This document shows, piece after piece, positions 37,339 to 45,764 of a DNA stretch of 64,000 nt. The stretch's first letter is position 1. Every line of letters starts with the position of its first letter. Under the pieces are notes generated by a model that had not been told where the DNA came from, made no database searches, and worked only from the letters and a program-made list of their open reading frames with translations. This DNA is from Symplocastrum torsivum CPER-KK1 (GTDB lineage Bacteria > Cyanobacteriota > Cyanobacteriia > Cyanobacteriales > Coleofasciculaceae): NCBI GenBank assembly GCA_019358875.1, contig JAHHIF010000006.1, forward strand, positions 151,682 through 215,681, written 5' to 3'. The position numbers and the translations under genes are program-made.

Positions 37339-37385
37339 TTTTGACGGCACTCCAGGGATTTTGCCCCCACTTCGACCCGTCAAAA
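37339..37385 (-). terminator. Hairpin after the tracrRNA core (TTTTGACGG/CCGTCAAAA)
   Basis: TTTTGACGG (37339-37347) and CCGTCAAAA (37377-37385) form a 9-bp inverted repeat with a 29-base loop between tracrRNA core and array. A T run on the minus strand (37387-37382) begins the hairpin, so the loop could process or end the tracrRNA. The exact 3' end is uncertain. Confidence 0.5.
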
Positions 37386-37690
37386 AATAGATTGGGAGGA
37401 CTCCTCCTTGCTCGGAGGCGATTCGGTAGCTGCCACGACACGTACACCTGTATCCTTATAACCAGAGGCGCTAACCGCTGGTTATAAAAACATAGCTCCC
37501 TGATGCTAGGCGCGACCCTGCACCCTATCTACGGAAAAGTTCCGCAGAAGGAACGTCATTTACGCAGCAAGCTCCGTAACGACGTGTCTCTCTAATTATT
37601 TAAAGAGACGCGGACAACTACACAGGGCGGAAAGCAATTAAACTGCCCATACACTTATCATCTGTTCACAGGGAACGAGACGCGCTATTG
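37382..37690 (-). ncRNA. tracrRNA of the V-K system
   Basis: Between cas12k and the array, the minus strand holds GTGGCAGCTACCGAATCGCC (around 37436-37417), a GCCTCC..GGAGG stem and CCTCCCAA. The V-K tracrRNA has GTGGCTACTGAATCACC in the same place. CCTCCCAA (37399-37392) can pair with TTGGGTGG of the repeat at seven of eight positions, as the anti-repeat. Other stems (TTATAACCAG..CTGGTTATAA near 37457-37486; GTCTCT..AGAGAC near 37590) are further folding elements. The 5' part AATAGCGCG (near 37690) resembles the start of other V-K tracrRNAs; ends are approximate. Confidence 0.88.
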
Positions 37691-37733
37691 AACAAATATT
37701 ATCTTGTCAAGGTACAATGCTGGATTGCTTAAA

Positions 37734-39851
37734 TCATGAAGTCTTGACATTGTAGGAAGATAGAGCAATGGCTATGGCTTTTTGCTCCAACTCGATTCCA
37801 GAGGGCTGTTGCCGGATAACAACAGCTATACCCTCGGAAGAAGCACACTCCTTGATGCAATCAGATAGTCGGCTGTAACTCCAGGAATGGAAGCTAGCCC
37901 GATAGCCCTTGCCATATTCCTTCTGGCGCTCCTTCTCATTGGGAAACAGGCGCTCGGCTCTGGCTCGAATATCACTTTCAACACTTTCACGAATGCCCTT
38001 TAATTGTGGGATGGCAATAGTCCCTGCTTTTCGTTGAAGGGCAAGCTCGACTATCTTAGAAGCGATGAGTCGCTCAACATAGAGTCCTAGATCGGAGTCT
38101 GAGTTGCTACTTCTATAACGGTCTTGTTTTTGCTCCTCACTCCTGCGCCGAGAATTTTGCTGGTGCCGTTGATGGAGTTGCTGAACCAGGCGATGGGGTT
38201 TCCTGCGAACACGCTTTCCCTTCCTGATATAGAGTTTGCCTCCATTGGGATGTCGTTGTTCCGTTCCATCTTTTATCAAAGGTTCCTTCTTTCCATTTCT
38301 CCAGATATATTGGGCTTCTCCTCTGTTCAACAGTTCCTTGGCACTCTGGCGCTCTAAAACTTCTTCTTTTTCGACATCTACAACAGCAATAGCCACAGGT
38401 TCATGACGACTGAAACTAACTCCAACGACGATGTGAGGTTGCCCTTGATAAGGTTTAGCGTTAGGGCGAGGTGGAGGTGAGTTCTTCTCCAGATAAGTTA
38501 ATGTGGAGCGTTTCCTTCCAACACTTTCAATCTGGGTCTTAGTAAGCCCTAATTGCTCTAGCTCTAACTCTTGAAGTTTCTCTTTATTCTTAAGTGTCTT
38601 AATTACCTCCTTCTTCTTTGCTTCTCGTACTTGCTCAGTCCCCTCGGCTGTGAGCATTTGCCTATCTACAGTGCAATGAAGGTAAAGACGATGAGTATTC
38701 CAAGGTTTTAGTTGGGCTTCTTGATTGTCGGTCGTTCTTTTTTTGTTGCTACCGTGTTTACTATCATCCTTACGCCAGATTAAACAAGCTGAGCGCAGTG
38801 CAAATAGCCCTTGCGAGAAACGTTCTTCATAGGGCAGTTCTTGATAAGTCTGATAATCAATTAGAAACTGTCGAAATATTGATAGCTGACGACAATCACA
38901 CTGAATCTTGAAGGTATGGTCTTTAGCTCCCTTAAATCGGACACAAATTCTTTGTTGAGGTCGCTGGCAATGCTTCTTCTCTTGAGTTTCAACAGACCAG
39001 TACAAGTCACCCGAACTACCAAACTGAATTGGGTAAGGCAATTCTTTCAGCAGAGGAAGTTGTTTCTGAACCGTTAGTGTCTCTAGTTCTGCTGCCAACT
39101 TCTCAGGGTCATCGCTTAATTCTGGAAGAGCAGTTACGTGACACAGATTTTCTAAATATCGCTGTTCGGTTGGGTCTCTTCCCTTCGGAAGTCGGCTAGT
39201 TAGCTGCTCCTCAAGGCGCTCAATCTCTTTCCTTTTCTTGTCTAGACGCTCGGAAAGCTGGTCGAGATTCTGCTCTTTCTCATTAATTTTCAGGTTATTG
39301 ATGAGTAGATGATTAATCGCACGACGGCTTAGAGGAGCTTCGGCAGTTCCATCATGCATGTCTAACAGAATACTTATTAAAGCTTTCTGCTTCTTACTTT
39401 CCTTATTCAGCTTGTCTAGCGCCTTTTTCTGAATTTCGTGAGCTTTGACCCGAATCTCATCTGGATTAAAATCAGTGGTTGCTATCAATTCAAGTTCGCT
39501 TTCTACTGCCTGTAACCAACGCTTTTTGCCCAAGAGTTGAAGCTGTCGTTCTTTCTGTAAGGCAAGCCAGGACTTGTAGGTGTAACAAGATATCAACTCA
39601 GCAGAGGTATAGAAGCGACCAGGCAATCCCACATATCCTGAATTTTCCTTGAGAGGAGCGAGAATTCCTCTAACTGTATTGCCAGAAATAGCCCCTTTTT
39701 TCTGCCACTCCTGAAACTGGGGATGTTGAGCAATCTTTTCTAGCAATTCGTTGACTAGAAGCGTGTGTTTTTCCATCAATTCCCAAAAGTATCGTCGCGT
39801 TTCCTCACTGGCACAAAGACGAGATTGAATCGTAAACATCGACACAACCAT
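37734..39851 (-). CDS. cas12k: Cas12k (type V-K effector, naturally nuclease-dead)
   Basis: The 705-residue protein aligns by eye with Cas12k over its whole length, from FTIQSRLCASEETR at the N-terminus to ALSSYN at the end, including SRLPKGRD, LYLHCTVDRQ and GTEQVREAKKKE. The RuvC region has GVSFSRHEPVAIAVVDV (motif I without the catalytic Asp), GTIAIPQLKG (motif II without the Glu) and a C-terminal segment lacking the third Asp, as in other Cas12k, so it binds but does not cut. It is longer than the roughly 640-residue known ones owing to an insertion at about 513-555, rich in Lys/Arg/Gly (YIRKGKRVRRKP). It guides the transposase to the target. Confidence 0.95.
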   Translation of the reverse strand: MVVSMFTIQSRLCASEETRRYFWELMEKHTLLVNELLEKIAQHPQFQEWQKKGAISGNTVRGILAPLKENSGYVGLPGRFYTSAELISCYTYKSWLALQKERQLQLLGKKRWLQAVESELELIATTDFNPDEIRVKAHEIQKKALDKLNKESKKQKALISILLDMHDGTAEAPLSRRAINHLLINNLKINEKEQNLDQLSERLDKKRKEIERLEEQLTSRLPKGRDPTEQRYLENLCHVTALPELSDDPEKLAAELETLTVQKQLPLLKELPYPIQFGSSGDLYWSVETQEKKHCQRPQQRICVRFKGAKDHTFKIQCDCRQLSIFRQFLIDYQTYQELPYEERFSQGLFALRSACLIWRKDDSKHGSNKKRTTDNQEAQLKPWNTHRLYLHCTVDRQMLTAEGTEQVREAKKKEVIKTLKNKEKLQELELEQLGLTKTQIESVGRKRSTLTYLEKNSPPPRPNAKPYQGQPHIVVGVSFSRHEPVAIAVVDVEKEEVLERQSAKELLNRGEAQYIWRNGKKEPLIKDGTEQRHPNGGKLYIRKGKRVRRKPHRLVQQLHQRHQQNSRRRSEEQKQDRYRSSNSDSDLGLYVERLIASKIVELALQRKAGTIAIPQLKGIRESVESDIRARAERLFPNEKERQKEYGKGYRASFHSWSYSRLSDCIKECASSEGIAVVIRQQPSGIELEQKAIAIALSSYNVKTS

Positions 39852-39942
39852 GAGGTAGATACTCCCAATAGTCAGGACTCAGGTTACCCGATGCCACCTA
39901 ACTTGAACTGAGTCAGGGGGCTAGTAGGATGATGAAACTTCA
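39852..39942. promoter_or_regulatory. Divergent promoter region between cas12k and the first HTH gene
   Basis: Only 91 bp separate the cas12k start from the divergent ATG at 39943. GACTCAG (39876-39882) and CTGAGTC (39908-39914) form an inverted repeat centred in the gap, a good candidate operator. In V-K elements a divergent regulator gene (CvkR type) represses cas12k from this position. Confidence 0.6.
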
Positions 39943-40332
39943 ATGGATTTTACAGATGAAGATATCATAGCTCTATATCTTGTCACCATGACAAGTGGGT
40001 TAGCTATGAGTATTGCCCCAAGATCTCCTGCTCAGGGACACTGGGAAGCGTTAAAGACGTACTTCCAGCCCCTTGGTGAGCAGCTAATGGAACTCGACGA
40101 GTTTCTTAAACATTGGAATGTATCGCGTGAGGAGCTAGCTTTTATCTGTGATTGCTCCCTCACGACCGTTAATCATTGGTTCTCGCAAGGTGAGCATCGT
40201 AGAGTACCGAGTGAGAAACACAAGCAAAGGATGTCAATCGCCCATCACATCTGGACTACAGTCGAAACTGAGCCAGAGTATTTACAGATCCTTAGGGAAA
40301 TGTACAACAAGAATCGAAGACGAAATTCTTAG
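39943..40332 (+). CDS. Helix-turn-helix protein, candidate regulator of cas12k
   Basis: The 129-residue protein has a helix-turn-helix in LDEFLKHWNVSREELAFICD, with TTVNHWFSQGEHRR as the recognition part. It starts 92 bp from cas12k on the opposite strand, which is the place of the repressor CvkR in V-K elements. I do not see the full MerR pattern of CvkR, so it may be a different family with the same job. It resembles the product of 40725-41000 (same WNV..EEL..IC..S..T..HW pattern). A C-terminal tail (NKNRRRNS) is basic. Confidence 0.6.
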   Translation: MDFTDEDIIALYLVTMTSGLAMSIAPRSPAQGHWEALKTYFQPLGEQLMELDEFLKHWNVSREELAFICDCSLTTVNHWFSQGEHRRVPSEKHKQRMSIAHHIWTTVETEPEYLQILREMYNKNRRRNS

Positions 40333-40420
40333 TCAGCCTTCTTGTCATTTGGCAAGTATTTATTGTCACTGTGGCAAATTTAGATTTACTCTTTGAGAGA
40401 GCTTGGAGATTTTAGAGATT

Positions 40421-40711
40421 GTGTCTGAATTCACATTCCAAATACCACCTTTCGCCTTGCCAGAGGTCATTCCTGAAGTCATACCTCAACAAAAGCTTCA
40501 ACTTGGTGATTGGGTTCGCTGGCGACAAGTACCCAATGGTGACTTTGGGTGCATTATTGGTGTCATCTACACTCATTCGGCTAGCTGCATTGCCACTGGA
40601 CTGCATTACCTAGTTCTTCTTGACGAGAACAGTCCATCCCGTCGCATTACTAGCTATGACTTCGCCTTTGAAGAGGATATAGAACGGCTCAATGAGTCCC
40701 CTCTAGCCTAA
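40421..40711 (+). CDS. Small SH3-like-fold hypothetical protein
   Basis: I took GTG at 40421 (MSEFTFQIPP) although a TTG at 40403 is also possible; there is no ATG. The 96 residues contain KLQLGDWVRWRQVPNGDFGC and a following beta-rich stretch (GVIYTHSASCIATGLHYLVL), consistent with a small barrel that may bind nucleic acid or peptide. It lies between two paralogous helix-turn-helix genes in the same direction, with spacing of 90 bp and 13 bp, so all three are probably one transcript. Confidence 0.6.
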   Translation: MSEFTFQIPPFALPEVIPEVIPQQKLQLGDWVRWRQVPNGDFGCIIGVIYTHSASCIATGLHYLVLLDENSPSRRITSYDFAFEEDIERLNESPLA

Positions 40712-40724
40712 GTCGCTACTTATT

Positions 40725-41000
40725 ATGTCCCAAGCGAAAAGACGACAACGGGTGCTGCAACTGCACAATCAAATGTTCATGTCTCCTCAAGACTTCAGCT
40801 TTCGCTGGAATGTTGGGTATGAGGAACTAGCAGAAATTTGCGGCATCTCCAAATCCACCACCTATCACTGGTTAGGCGGACAGGCTAGCCGCCGAGAAGC
40901 AGGTCTTCCCTACCAAAGAATTATGGCAATGGCTGACTTCCTGCTTACGAATGCTGAGAGAGTTCAACCACTATTGGAGCGCTGGCACATGAGGCAGTAA
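40725..41000 (+). CDS. Second helix-turn-helix protein, paralogue of the cas12k-adjacent one
   Basis: The 91 residues carry SFRWNVGYEELAEICGISKS and TTYHWLGGQASRRE, aligned to the product of 39943-40332 at WNV, EELA, IC, S, T, HW and G..RR. It is a small DNA-binding protein without other domains. The two genes may act as a pair or may be duplicates with separate targets. Confidence 0.65.
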   Translation: MSQAKRRQRVLQLHNQMFMSPQDFSFRWNVGYEELAEICGISKSTTYHWLGGQASRREAGLPYQRIMAMADFLLTNAERVQPLLERWHMRQ

Positions 41001-41076
41001 GGGTAATTGGTTGTGCTTTTGCAAATTGACAAAATCTTGTTGACCACTTGAGAAACTGAGCAGTACGGTGCAATGA

Positions 41077-42411
41077 GTGAACACAAGCACCCATTGTTCC
41101 ATGACCTTTCTCTCTACCCGTAACGGTAATCAACCTCCCACTACTGTCGAGATTATTGACGACCACATTTTGATTCGCGACCTGGAAATTCATCATTCAG
41201 AGGCAGCATACTACTTGAGACAACTCCCTCACTTACAACAAGAAGCGGCTCTTGTGGGGATTTTTGAGATGGGTTTTGCCTGCCGACAATTTGCTCAAGC
41301 CCGTCAAGATACAGCCTTTGTCGAACAACGGATGCAATCTCTATTGGTTGAATTTCAACAAGCCGTCAGAGGAATTGCCCAGTCCTTCGAGCAGGAGTTG
41401 GTGAGTCAAATCGGTGCGGAAAATGGTCAAGTCTTGGCACCTCTTAAGACCCAGATAGACCAGACAGCGACTGTCCTTACCATGCAGGTCGATAGTGTGA
41501 AAACTCTCTTAGCACAAGATATCGATCCTTCTAAGGAAAATTCTGTTCTTGGTAACGCTCTTAAAACCATTCGGGATTTACTCAACCCGAAACTTTCTGA
41601 TTCGATTCAAGGTGCATTCGATACGACCATCCAAAATGTCACGGCTGAGAAGGGTACTTTAGCGCAAACAGTGAGAAGTGTTGTCAGTGAAGCCGTCAAA
41701 CCCTTAGCAGAGGAAGTAGACAAACTCGCTCGTGAGATTCGAGACAAAGCCGTTACCGCATCAGTACTAGAGCAAACGCTTGTCAAAGGCATCACTTATG
41801 AAGAAGCTGTTGTTGTGGAACTTCAGGATTGGTCAAAGGTTTGTGGAGCTGAAGTACATTATGTCGCTAAAGAAAACCGACCGGGTGATATTCTCCTCAA
41901 GCTCACTGCCAACTCGATAGCGACAATAGAGATTTCCATCATCATTGAAGCGAGAAACCGCCCTTCTGAACGTTGGGGTCGGCAATTGATTTCCAAGCGC
42001 TTAACCAAAGCAATGGCGATACATCAAGCAAATACAGCAATTTTCCTGAGTTCCTCTCAAGAGGGATTGGCGCAGGAAATCGGTATATGGGCATTGGGAG
42101 AATGTGAGTATGGAATCTGGGTAGCGACCACACACGAGCTACTTGCCGTTGCGATTCAGTTCCTTATCGTGCGACAGCAATTAGCCACCCAACAAGCGTT
42201 CAACTCGAAACTTGATGCTAGAGCAATAGAAGCTCAGATGCAGCAAATACAGTCATCGTTGAATTACATCAATCAAATCAATACACACGTAACGCAGTTA
42301 CAACAACAAGCGGAGGGGATTCGGACGAAAGCTAAAGCAATGAGAGCGGAAATTAAGAGTGCGCTAGCCTTAGGGAGTGAAGCTCTCGGTGCTATTAAGA
42401 GTGAAAGCTAG
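41077..42411 (+). CDS. Coiled-coil protein with PD-(D/E)XK-like nuclease core
   Basis: The 444-residue protein has a long helical, coiled N-terminal half (about 60-230). A fold follows with EEAVVVELQDWSKVCGAEVH (Glu 242/243), RPGDILLKL (Asp 271) and IEISIIIEARN (Glu 291, then Ala and Arg 293). This is the E - GD - ExK pattern of PD-(D/E)XK nucleases, except that the Lys is Arg. The layout (coiled coil before the nuclease domain) resembles RmuC or DUF2130-type proteins. A closing coiled coil occupies about 360-435. Start is GTG at 41077 or ATG at 41101. It is CAST cargo and a candidate defence nuclease. Confidence 0.6.
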   Translation: MNTSTHCSMTFLSTRNGNQPPTTVEIIDDHILIRDLEIHHSEAAYYLRQLPHLQQEAALVGIFEMGFACRQFAQARQDTAFVEQRMQSLLVEFQQAVRGIAQSFEQELVSQIGAENGQVLAPLKTQIDQTATVLTMQVDSVKTLLAQDIDPSKENSVLGNALKTIRDLLNPKLSDSIQGAFDTTIQNVTAEKGTLAQTVRSVVSEAVKPLAEEVDKLAREIRDKAVTASVLEQTLVKGITYEEAVVVELQDWSKVCGAEVHYVAKENRPGDILLKLTANSIATIEISIIIEARNRPSERWGRQLISKRLTKAMAIHQANTAIFLSSSQEGLAQEIGIWALGECEYGIWVATTHELLAVAIQFLIVRQQLATQQAFNSKLDARAIEAQMQQIQSSLNYINQINTHVTQLQQQAEGIRTKAKAMRAEIKSALALGSEALGAIKSES

Positions 42412-42539
42412 TGGAGCAATCTTCACGAACGAGTAGACAAAACTTAATGGCTAATCACTGGTAATATCAACCCAATTGTTGGGTTTTTCTCTAGCAAACT
42501 CACGCATTTTCTCTTCTAAGTAGGACATCGAATTGGGTT

Positions 42540-42708
42540 GTCAAAATTTTGGGATCTGAATACGGGCTTTATCGGTCGATATCCTATTCCAAAAGGTCAG
42601 GGAGCAGATATTAAAGACAGAATTGAAGAAGATGGGATTGACCTGCAAGAGATTTACAAGCCAATCCCGCAGGATATAATTAACCGCTGGTCACATTGGT
42701 TAGTTTAA
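42540..42708 (+). repeat. Cargo gene-tail repeat, copy A (decayed 3' gene end)
   Basis: Read in frame this gives FWDLNTGFIGRYPIPKGQGA in variant form and ends LQEIYKPIPQDIINRWSHWL, then V and a stop. It lacks a start. Similar tails appear at 43257-43336, 43482-43655, 44790-44830, 48764-48800 and 51235-51312, each downstream of or beside a cargo gene. The tail is probably the end of a gene that was copied with cassette boundaries. The family is unknown to me. Confidence 0.6.
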
Positions 42709-42763
42709 TGGGCTACTTAGAATTGCAGTAGTGTAAAAATAAAAGCAGGTTAAGGTGAATATC

Positions 42764-43192
42764 ATGCAGGATAGATTTTATACACAAGCTGCTCCCTTGT
42801 TAATCCCTTTCTCTAAGCTTGCTGTTCCTTTTAAAAGCGGCGAATATTTATTTCTAGAAGAAGCTTTGTCTTTTAATTCTCTAGAAGAGTTAGTTAATAC
42901 TCACAAACTACAATTTTGCCGTACACGAAAATATGATGATGAAACTTTAAAGGAGATTGAAGTATTGAAAGATAGCCTTTTTGAGCTGGGTTGGATAAAA
43001 GAAGAAACCTATGCTCTTAAAGTTACTCACAACAAAAACATAGATTATTATACAATACACATCGGCACTTTGAGATGGCTTGCTTTTTCCCAACTAATAA
43101 AAGCAAATTTAGCAGATAAAGAAACCGAAGTTCTTGTTGTCTTTCCTAGATATTATGATTTCCATAAATTTACTTATGGTTTGCCATTTTAA
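42764..43192 (+). CDS. Small cargo protein, no recognised family
   Basis: The start is ATG at 42764, preceded by AAGGTG; a GTG nine bases earlier is in frame. The 142 residues include TRKYDDETLKEIEVLKDSLF and a C-terminal EVLVVFPRYYDFHKFTYGLP. It is AT-rich and flanked by the recurring tail repeat on both sides. No catalytic motif is evident. Confidence 0.55.
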   Translation: MQDRFYTQAAPLLIPFSKLAVPFKSGEYLFLEEALSFNSLEELVNTHKLQFCRTRKYDDETLKEIEVLKDSLFELGWIKEETYALKVTHNKNIDYYTIHIGTLRWLAFSQLIKANLADKETEVLVVFPRYYDFHKFTYGLPF

Positions 43193-43256
43193 TGTAAAAG
43201 TAATCAGGAAAGGTAGTACAGGGGACTTTATCTAATTTATAAGCGGGACTCAGTTC

Positions 43257-43336
43257 GTTGATGGGATTGACTTGTAAGAGATTTACAAGCTAATCCAGAA
43301 GAGATAATCAACTGCTGGCGACACTAGTTGGTTTAA
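43257..43336 (+). repeat. Cargo gene-tail repeat, copy B
   Basis: DNA closely related to the end of copy A, with frame-breaking changes (a TAA in GACTTGTAAGAGATTTACAAG). It lies in the gap after the small cargo gene. Confidence 0.5.
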
Positions 43337-43429
43337 ACTAAAGTCTCAGTGATTGTTTCTGTCTTGCCAGCTTGCTTAATGATTAGGTACGTGTTCAGCG
43401 CAATATGCAATAGCACTTGCTAAGTGTGA

Positions 43430-43655
43430 CCTACATGAACCAGAAGGGCTTCACGTTAGTCTGTAAGGAAGGCAAGATGGATTATCGAGTAGGGCTATCT
43501 AACTTTTGGGATTTGAATACGGGCTTTATCGGTCGCTACCCTATCCCAAAGGGTCAGGGAGCAGATATCAAAGAGAGAAGGGAATTGACTTGCAGGAGAT
43601 TCATGAGCCAATCCCACAAGAGATAATCAACCGCTGGCAGCATTGGTTGGTCTAA
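43430..43655 (+). pseudogene. Cargo gene-tail repeat, copy C (longest, frameshifted)
   Basis: This copy begins MNQKGFTLVCKEGKMDYRVG and reads into SNFWDLNTGFIGRYPIPKGQ, then shifts frame and ends IINRWQHWLV. It is the best view of the parent gene, with about 75 residues before the stop. A single-base frame change separates the two parts. It is a broken gene. Confidence 0.6.
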
Positions 43656-43825
43656 TGAGATGTGGATTGTTTCTCGATTCTGAAACAGAATGATTCTCCT
43701 GAGATTGGTATTTGGGGCTTTATGATTCAGCCTTGAGTCGGAGACAGAAGAGTAGTCATTGTCTGGATAATGAACAATGATATGGCGTGACTACTCCCAT
43801 CCTACATCTATAGCCAAATGCTGAA

Positions 43826-44773
43826 ATGGATATTGAAAAACGGCTAATGGAATACTATAAGCGCTGGAATATAGAGTTTCCTTATGAAGAACAGTTTTTA
43901 ATTTTTAAAAATAGAATAATTCTTGTCGTTGATAAATCAATTGGAGATTATCTAGCTAATCATAAAAAAATAGATGAAAAGTTTTTGTACATTTATAACC
44001 TTCATCAAGCTGACGAACCAATTGTAAAAAAATCTCGTTCTGTACCCATATCATCTATAGGTTCTCCCCAGAAGTCTCCTAGTACTATTCCTCTACCTGG
44101 AAGATGGTTTGGTGATACTCATCTGTATCGAGAAATTAAAAAGAGTAACACTCCTCAAGAGTTGAGATTTATTTTACAAGCTTTCTTCTGGGCGCTAGAA
44201 GAAGATGAAGGAGGAAAAGGGTCTATTCCAGAGTTATTAAAAGGAGTTAGAAGCCTAAGTGAAATGACTCCTAGCGTCAGCTTTAACATTGTTAATAGAG
44301 GTGGAGAGATAATCATTTATCCTCATGGCGAGGAAATTCTAGATAAAGAGGTTGTGAATTATGTTATTTCAAAGCTTGAAAAATATCCAAATGCGGCAAA
44401 ACAGTTTCTTCAGGCACTAAATATTTATCAGAGCGGAGATACTGCTCAGTTCCGAAATTTACTTGATAACTTACGTTTAGCCTTAGAACAACTGTGTAAA
44501 GAGGTTTTACATAACAATAAATCGCTGGAAAATCAGGAGAAAGCGCTTAAGGATTGGTTCAAGCAAAAGAAACTACATCCTAATATAAATACTTTGTATA
44601 GCGTTCAATTGCAAAATTATACAAAGTATCAAAATGATGCTGTTAAGCATGATGAAAAGTATTCGGTAGATGAAGTTGAGTTCATGATTTACCTTACGGC
44701 TACCTTTATGCGGCTTGTAATTCAGCTTGCAAATGAAGATTTAACTGAGGTTGATAGTCAAGATGTTGTTTAA
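43826..44773 (+). CDS. Cargo protein, possible abortive-infection-like C-terminal domain
   Basis: The 315 residues have a variable N-terminal half, a Ser/Pro linker near 70-90 and a helical C-terminal third. That third has LRLALEQLCKEVLHNNKSLE and YTKYQNDAVKHDEKYSVDEV, a pattern of helical pairs with a K/R-x-N-x3-K-H core that recalls HEPN/Abi-C type domains. The family is not certain. It is CAST cargo and follows the longest tail repeat. Confidence 0.5.
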   Translation: MDIEKRLMEYYKRWNIEFPYEEQFLIFKNRIILVVDKSIGDYLANHKKIDEKFLYIYNLHQADEPIVKKSRSVPISSIGSPQKSPSTIPLPGRWFGDTHLYREIKKSNTPQELRFILQAFFWALEEDEGGKGSIPELLKGVRSLSEMTPSVSFNIVNRGGEIIIYPHGEEILDKEVVNYVISKLEKYPNAAKQFLQALNIYQSGDTAQFRNLLDNLRLALEQLCKEVLHNNKSLENQEKALKDWFKQKKLHPNINTLYSVQLQNYTKYQNDAVKHDEKYSVDEVEFMIYLTATFMRLVIQLANEDLTEVDSQDVV

Positions 44774-44789
44774 ACCATTGATAATCATA

Positions 44790-44830
44790 GCAAGAGAAAA
44801 TTAACCGCTGGTCACACTGATTGGTTTAAC
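44790..44830 (+). repeat. Cargo gene-tail repeat, copy D (short)
   Basis: AAAATTAACCGCTGGTCACA and the following TTGGTTTAA match the end of copy A. The stretch lies right after the 43826-44773 stop. Confidence 0.45.
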
Positions 44831-44871
44831 TAGTTACCTAGAATTGTCTTAATCTATAGGCAGGAACAAGA

Positions 44872-45120
44872 ATGAGTTTAGTTCATAAGGGAATTAATAA
44901 ACACGTTATTGAATATTTGGATTATTACTGTGGCTTAGAAGATGCGCCTGAAGATTGGAAACTAGTTAGCTACGGAATAACGTCTCGATATCTCCAAAAG
45001 TTAACCCAAAAACAAGGAGTAGATGTGATGCTTCAGAAAACAACTAAAGATTCAAGTCAATCTTATACAGTTGCTACATTTGAACTTCTTCCCGATTCAT
45101 CCTTAAAGGAGATAAAATAA
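44872..45120 (+). CDS. Small cargo protein, unknown
   Basis: The 82-residue product starts MSLVHKGINKHVIEYLDYYC. It is followed after 5 bp by another small gene. No motif is recognised. The tight spacing of the three genes 44872-45720 suggests one transcript. Confidence 0.55.
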   Translation: MSLVHKGINKHVIEYLDYYCGLEDAPEDWKLVSYGITSRYLQKLTQKQGVDVMLQKTTKDSSQSYTVATFELLPDSSLKEIK

Positions 45121-45125
45121 CTGAA

Positions 45126-45401
45126 ATGAACCTACCTCCGTTAAACATCATAATTGATCAGAATTGGCAGACAGTAAAAGGCAGTAAAGCCAAACAATTA
45201 AAGGAAGCCATTCAAGCACAATTTAAGGATGAGGAAGTCTTTAAGGATATAGAGCTTAATCCTCGAATTATGGGAATGATAACTGTTACTGAAGGAAGCT
45301 ATAATGGCTATATTTTCATTAGATTTATCAATCAGGATAGAAAGTATATTTTCGTCTTAAATCCTGAGACTAAACACAACTTTTTGATGGGGGAAGAATG
45401 A
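45126..45401 (+). CDS. Small cargo protein, unknown
   Basis: The 91 residues (starting MNLPPLNIIIDQNWQTVKGS) include a beta-rich ITVTEGSYNGYIFIRFINQD stretch. No family is recognised. It sits between two small genes with gaps of 5 bp and 1 bp, so coupling is likely. Confidence 0.55.
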   Translation: MNLPPLNIIIDQNWQTVKGSKAKQLKEAIQAQFKDEEVFKDIELNPRIMGMITVTEGSYNGYIFIRFINQDRKYIFVLNPETKHNFLMGEE

Positions 45402-45402
45402 C

Positions 45403-45720
45403 ATGAGTAATTCAAGAACCAAACAGCAACTAGATAACTTTACAGAAACACTTGCCAAAATGCCCAAAGTTGCCCCAGAAGGACAGAATCAACTCTTATG
45501 GGAAGCTCAACGAAACGGATTAGAAAGCAAGATTTCAGATCTCGAACAGCAATTGAATGGAGGCAGTCAAGAAAGTCTAGCTTTTGAGGCGTTTTGGCAA
45601 GCGCTAGAAATGCCAGAAAAAGATAGTGAATCCCAGGAAGATAAATGGTTAGCGCATAGGTGCAAAACAGTAGCCCAGTTTGCTTGGATTAAAGCAATTG
45701 AATATCAGAAAGAACAATGA
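45403..45720 (+). CDS. Small coiled-coil cargo protein
   Basis: The 105 residues are charged and helical (GLESKISDLEQQLNGGSQES) with no enzyme motif. The gene starts 1 bp after its neighbour. It may be an antitoxin or adaptor of the small-gene cluster, but this is a guess from size and composition. Confidence 0.5.
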   Translation: MSNSRTKQQLDNFTETLAKMPKVAPEGQNQLLWEAQRNGLESKISDLEQQLNGGSQESLAFEAFWQALEMPEKDSESQEDKWLAHRCKTVAQFAWIKAIEYQKEQ

Positions 45721-45764
45721 TTAATCTTTCAGTCTTTAACCATCTATCTGAATTCTTCAGTGTT

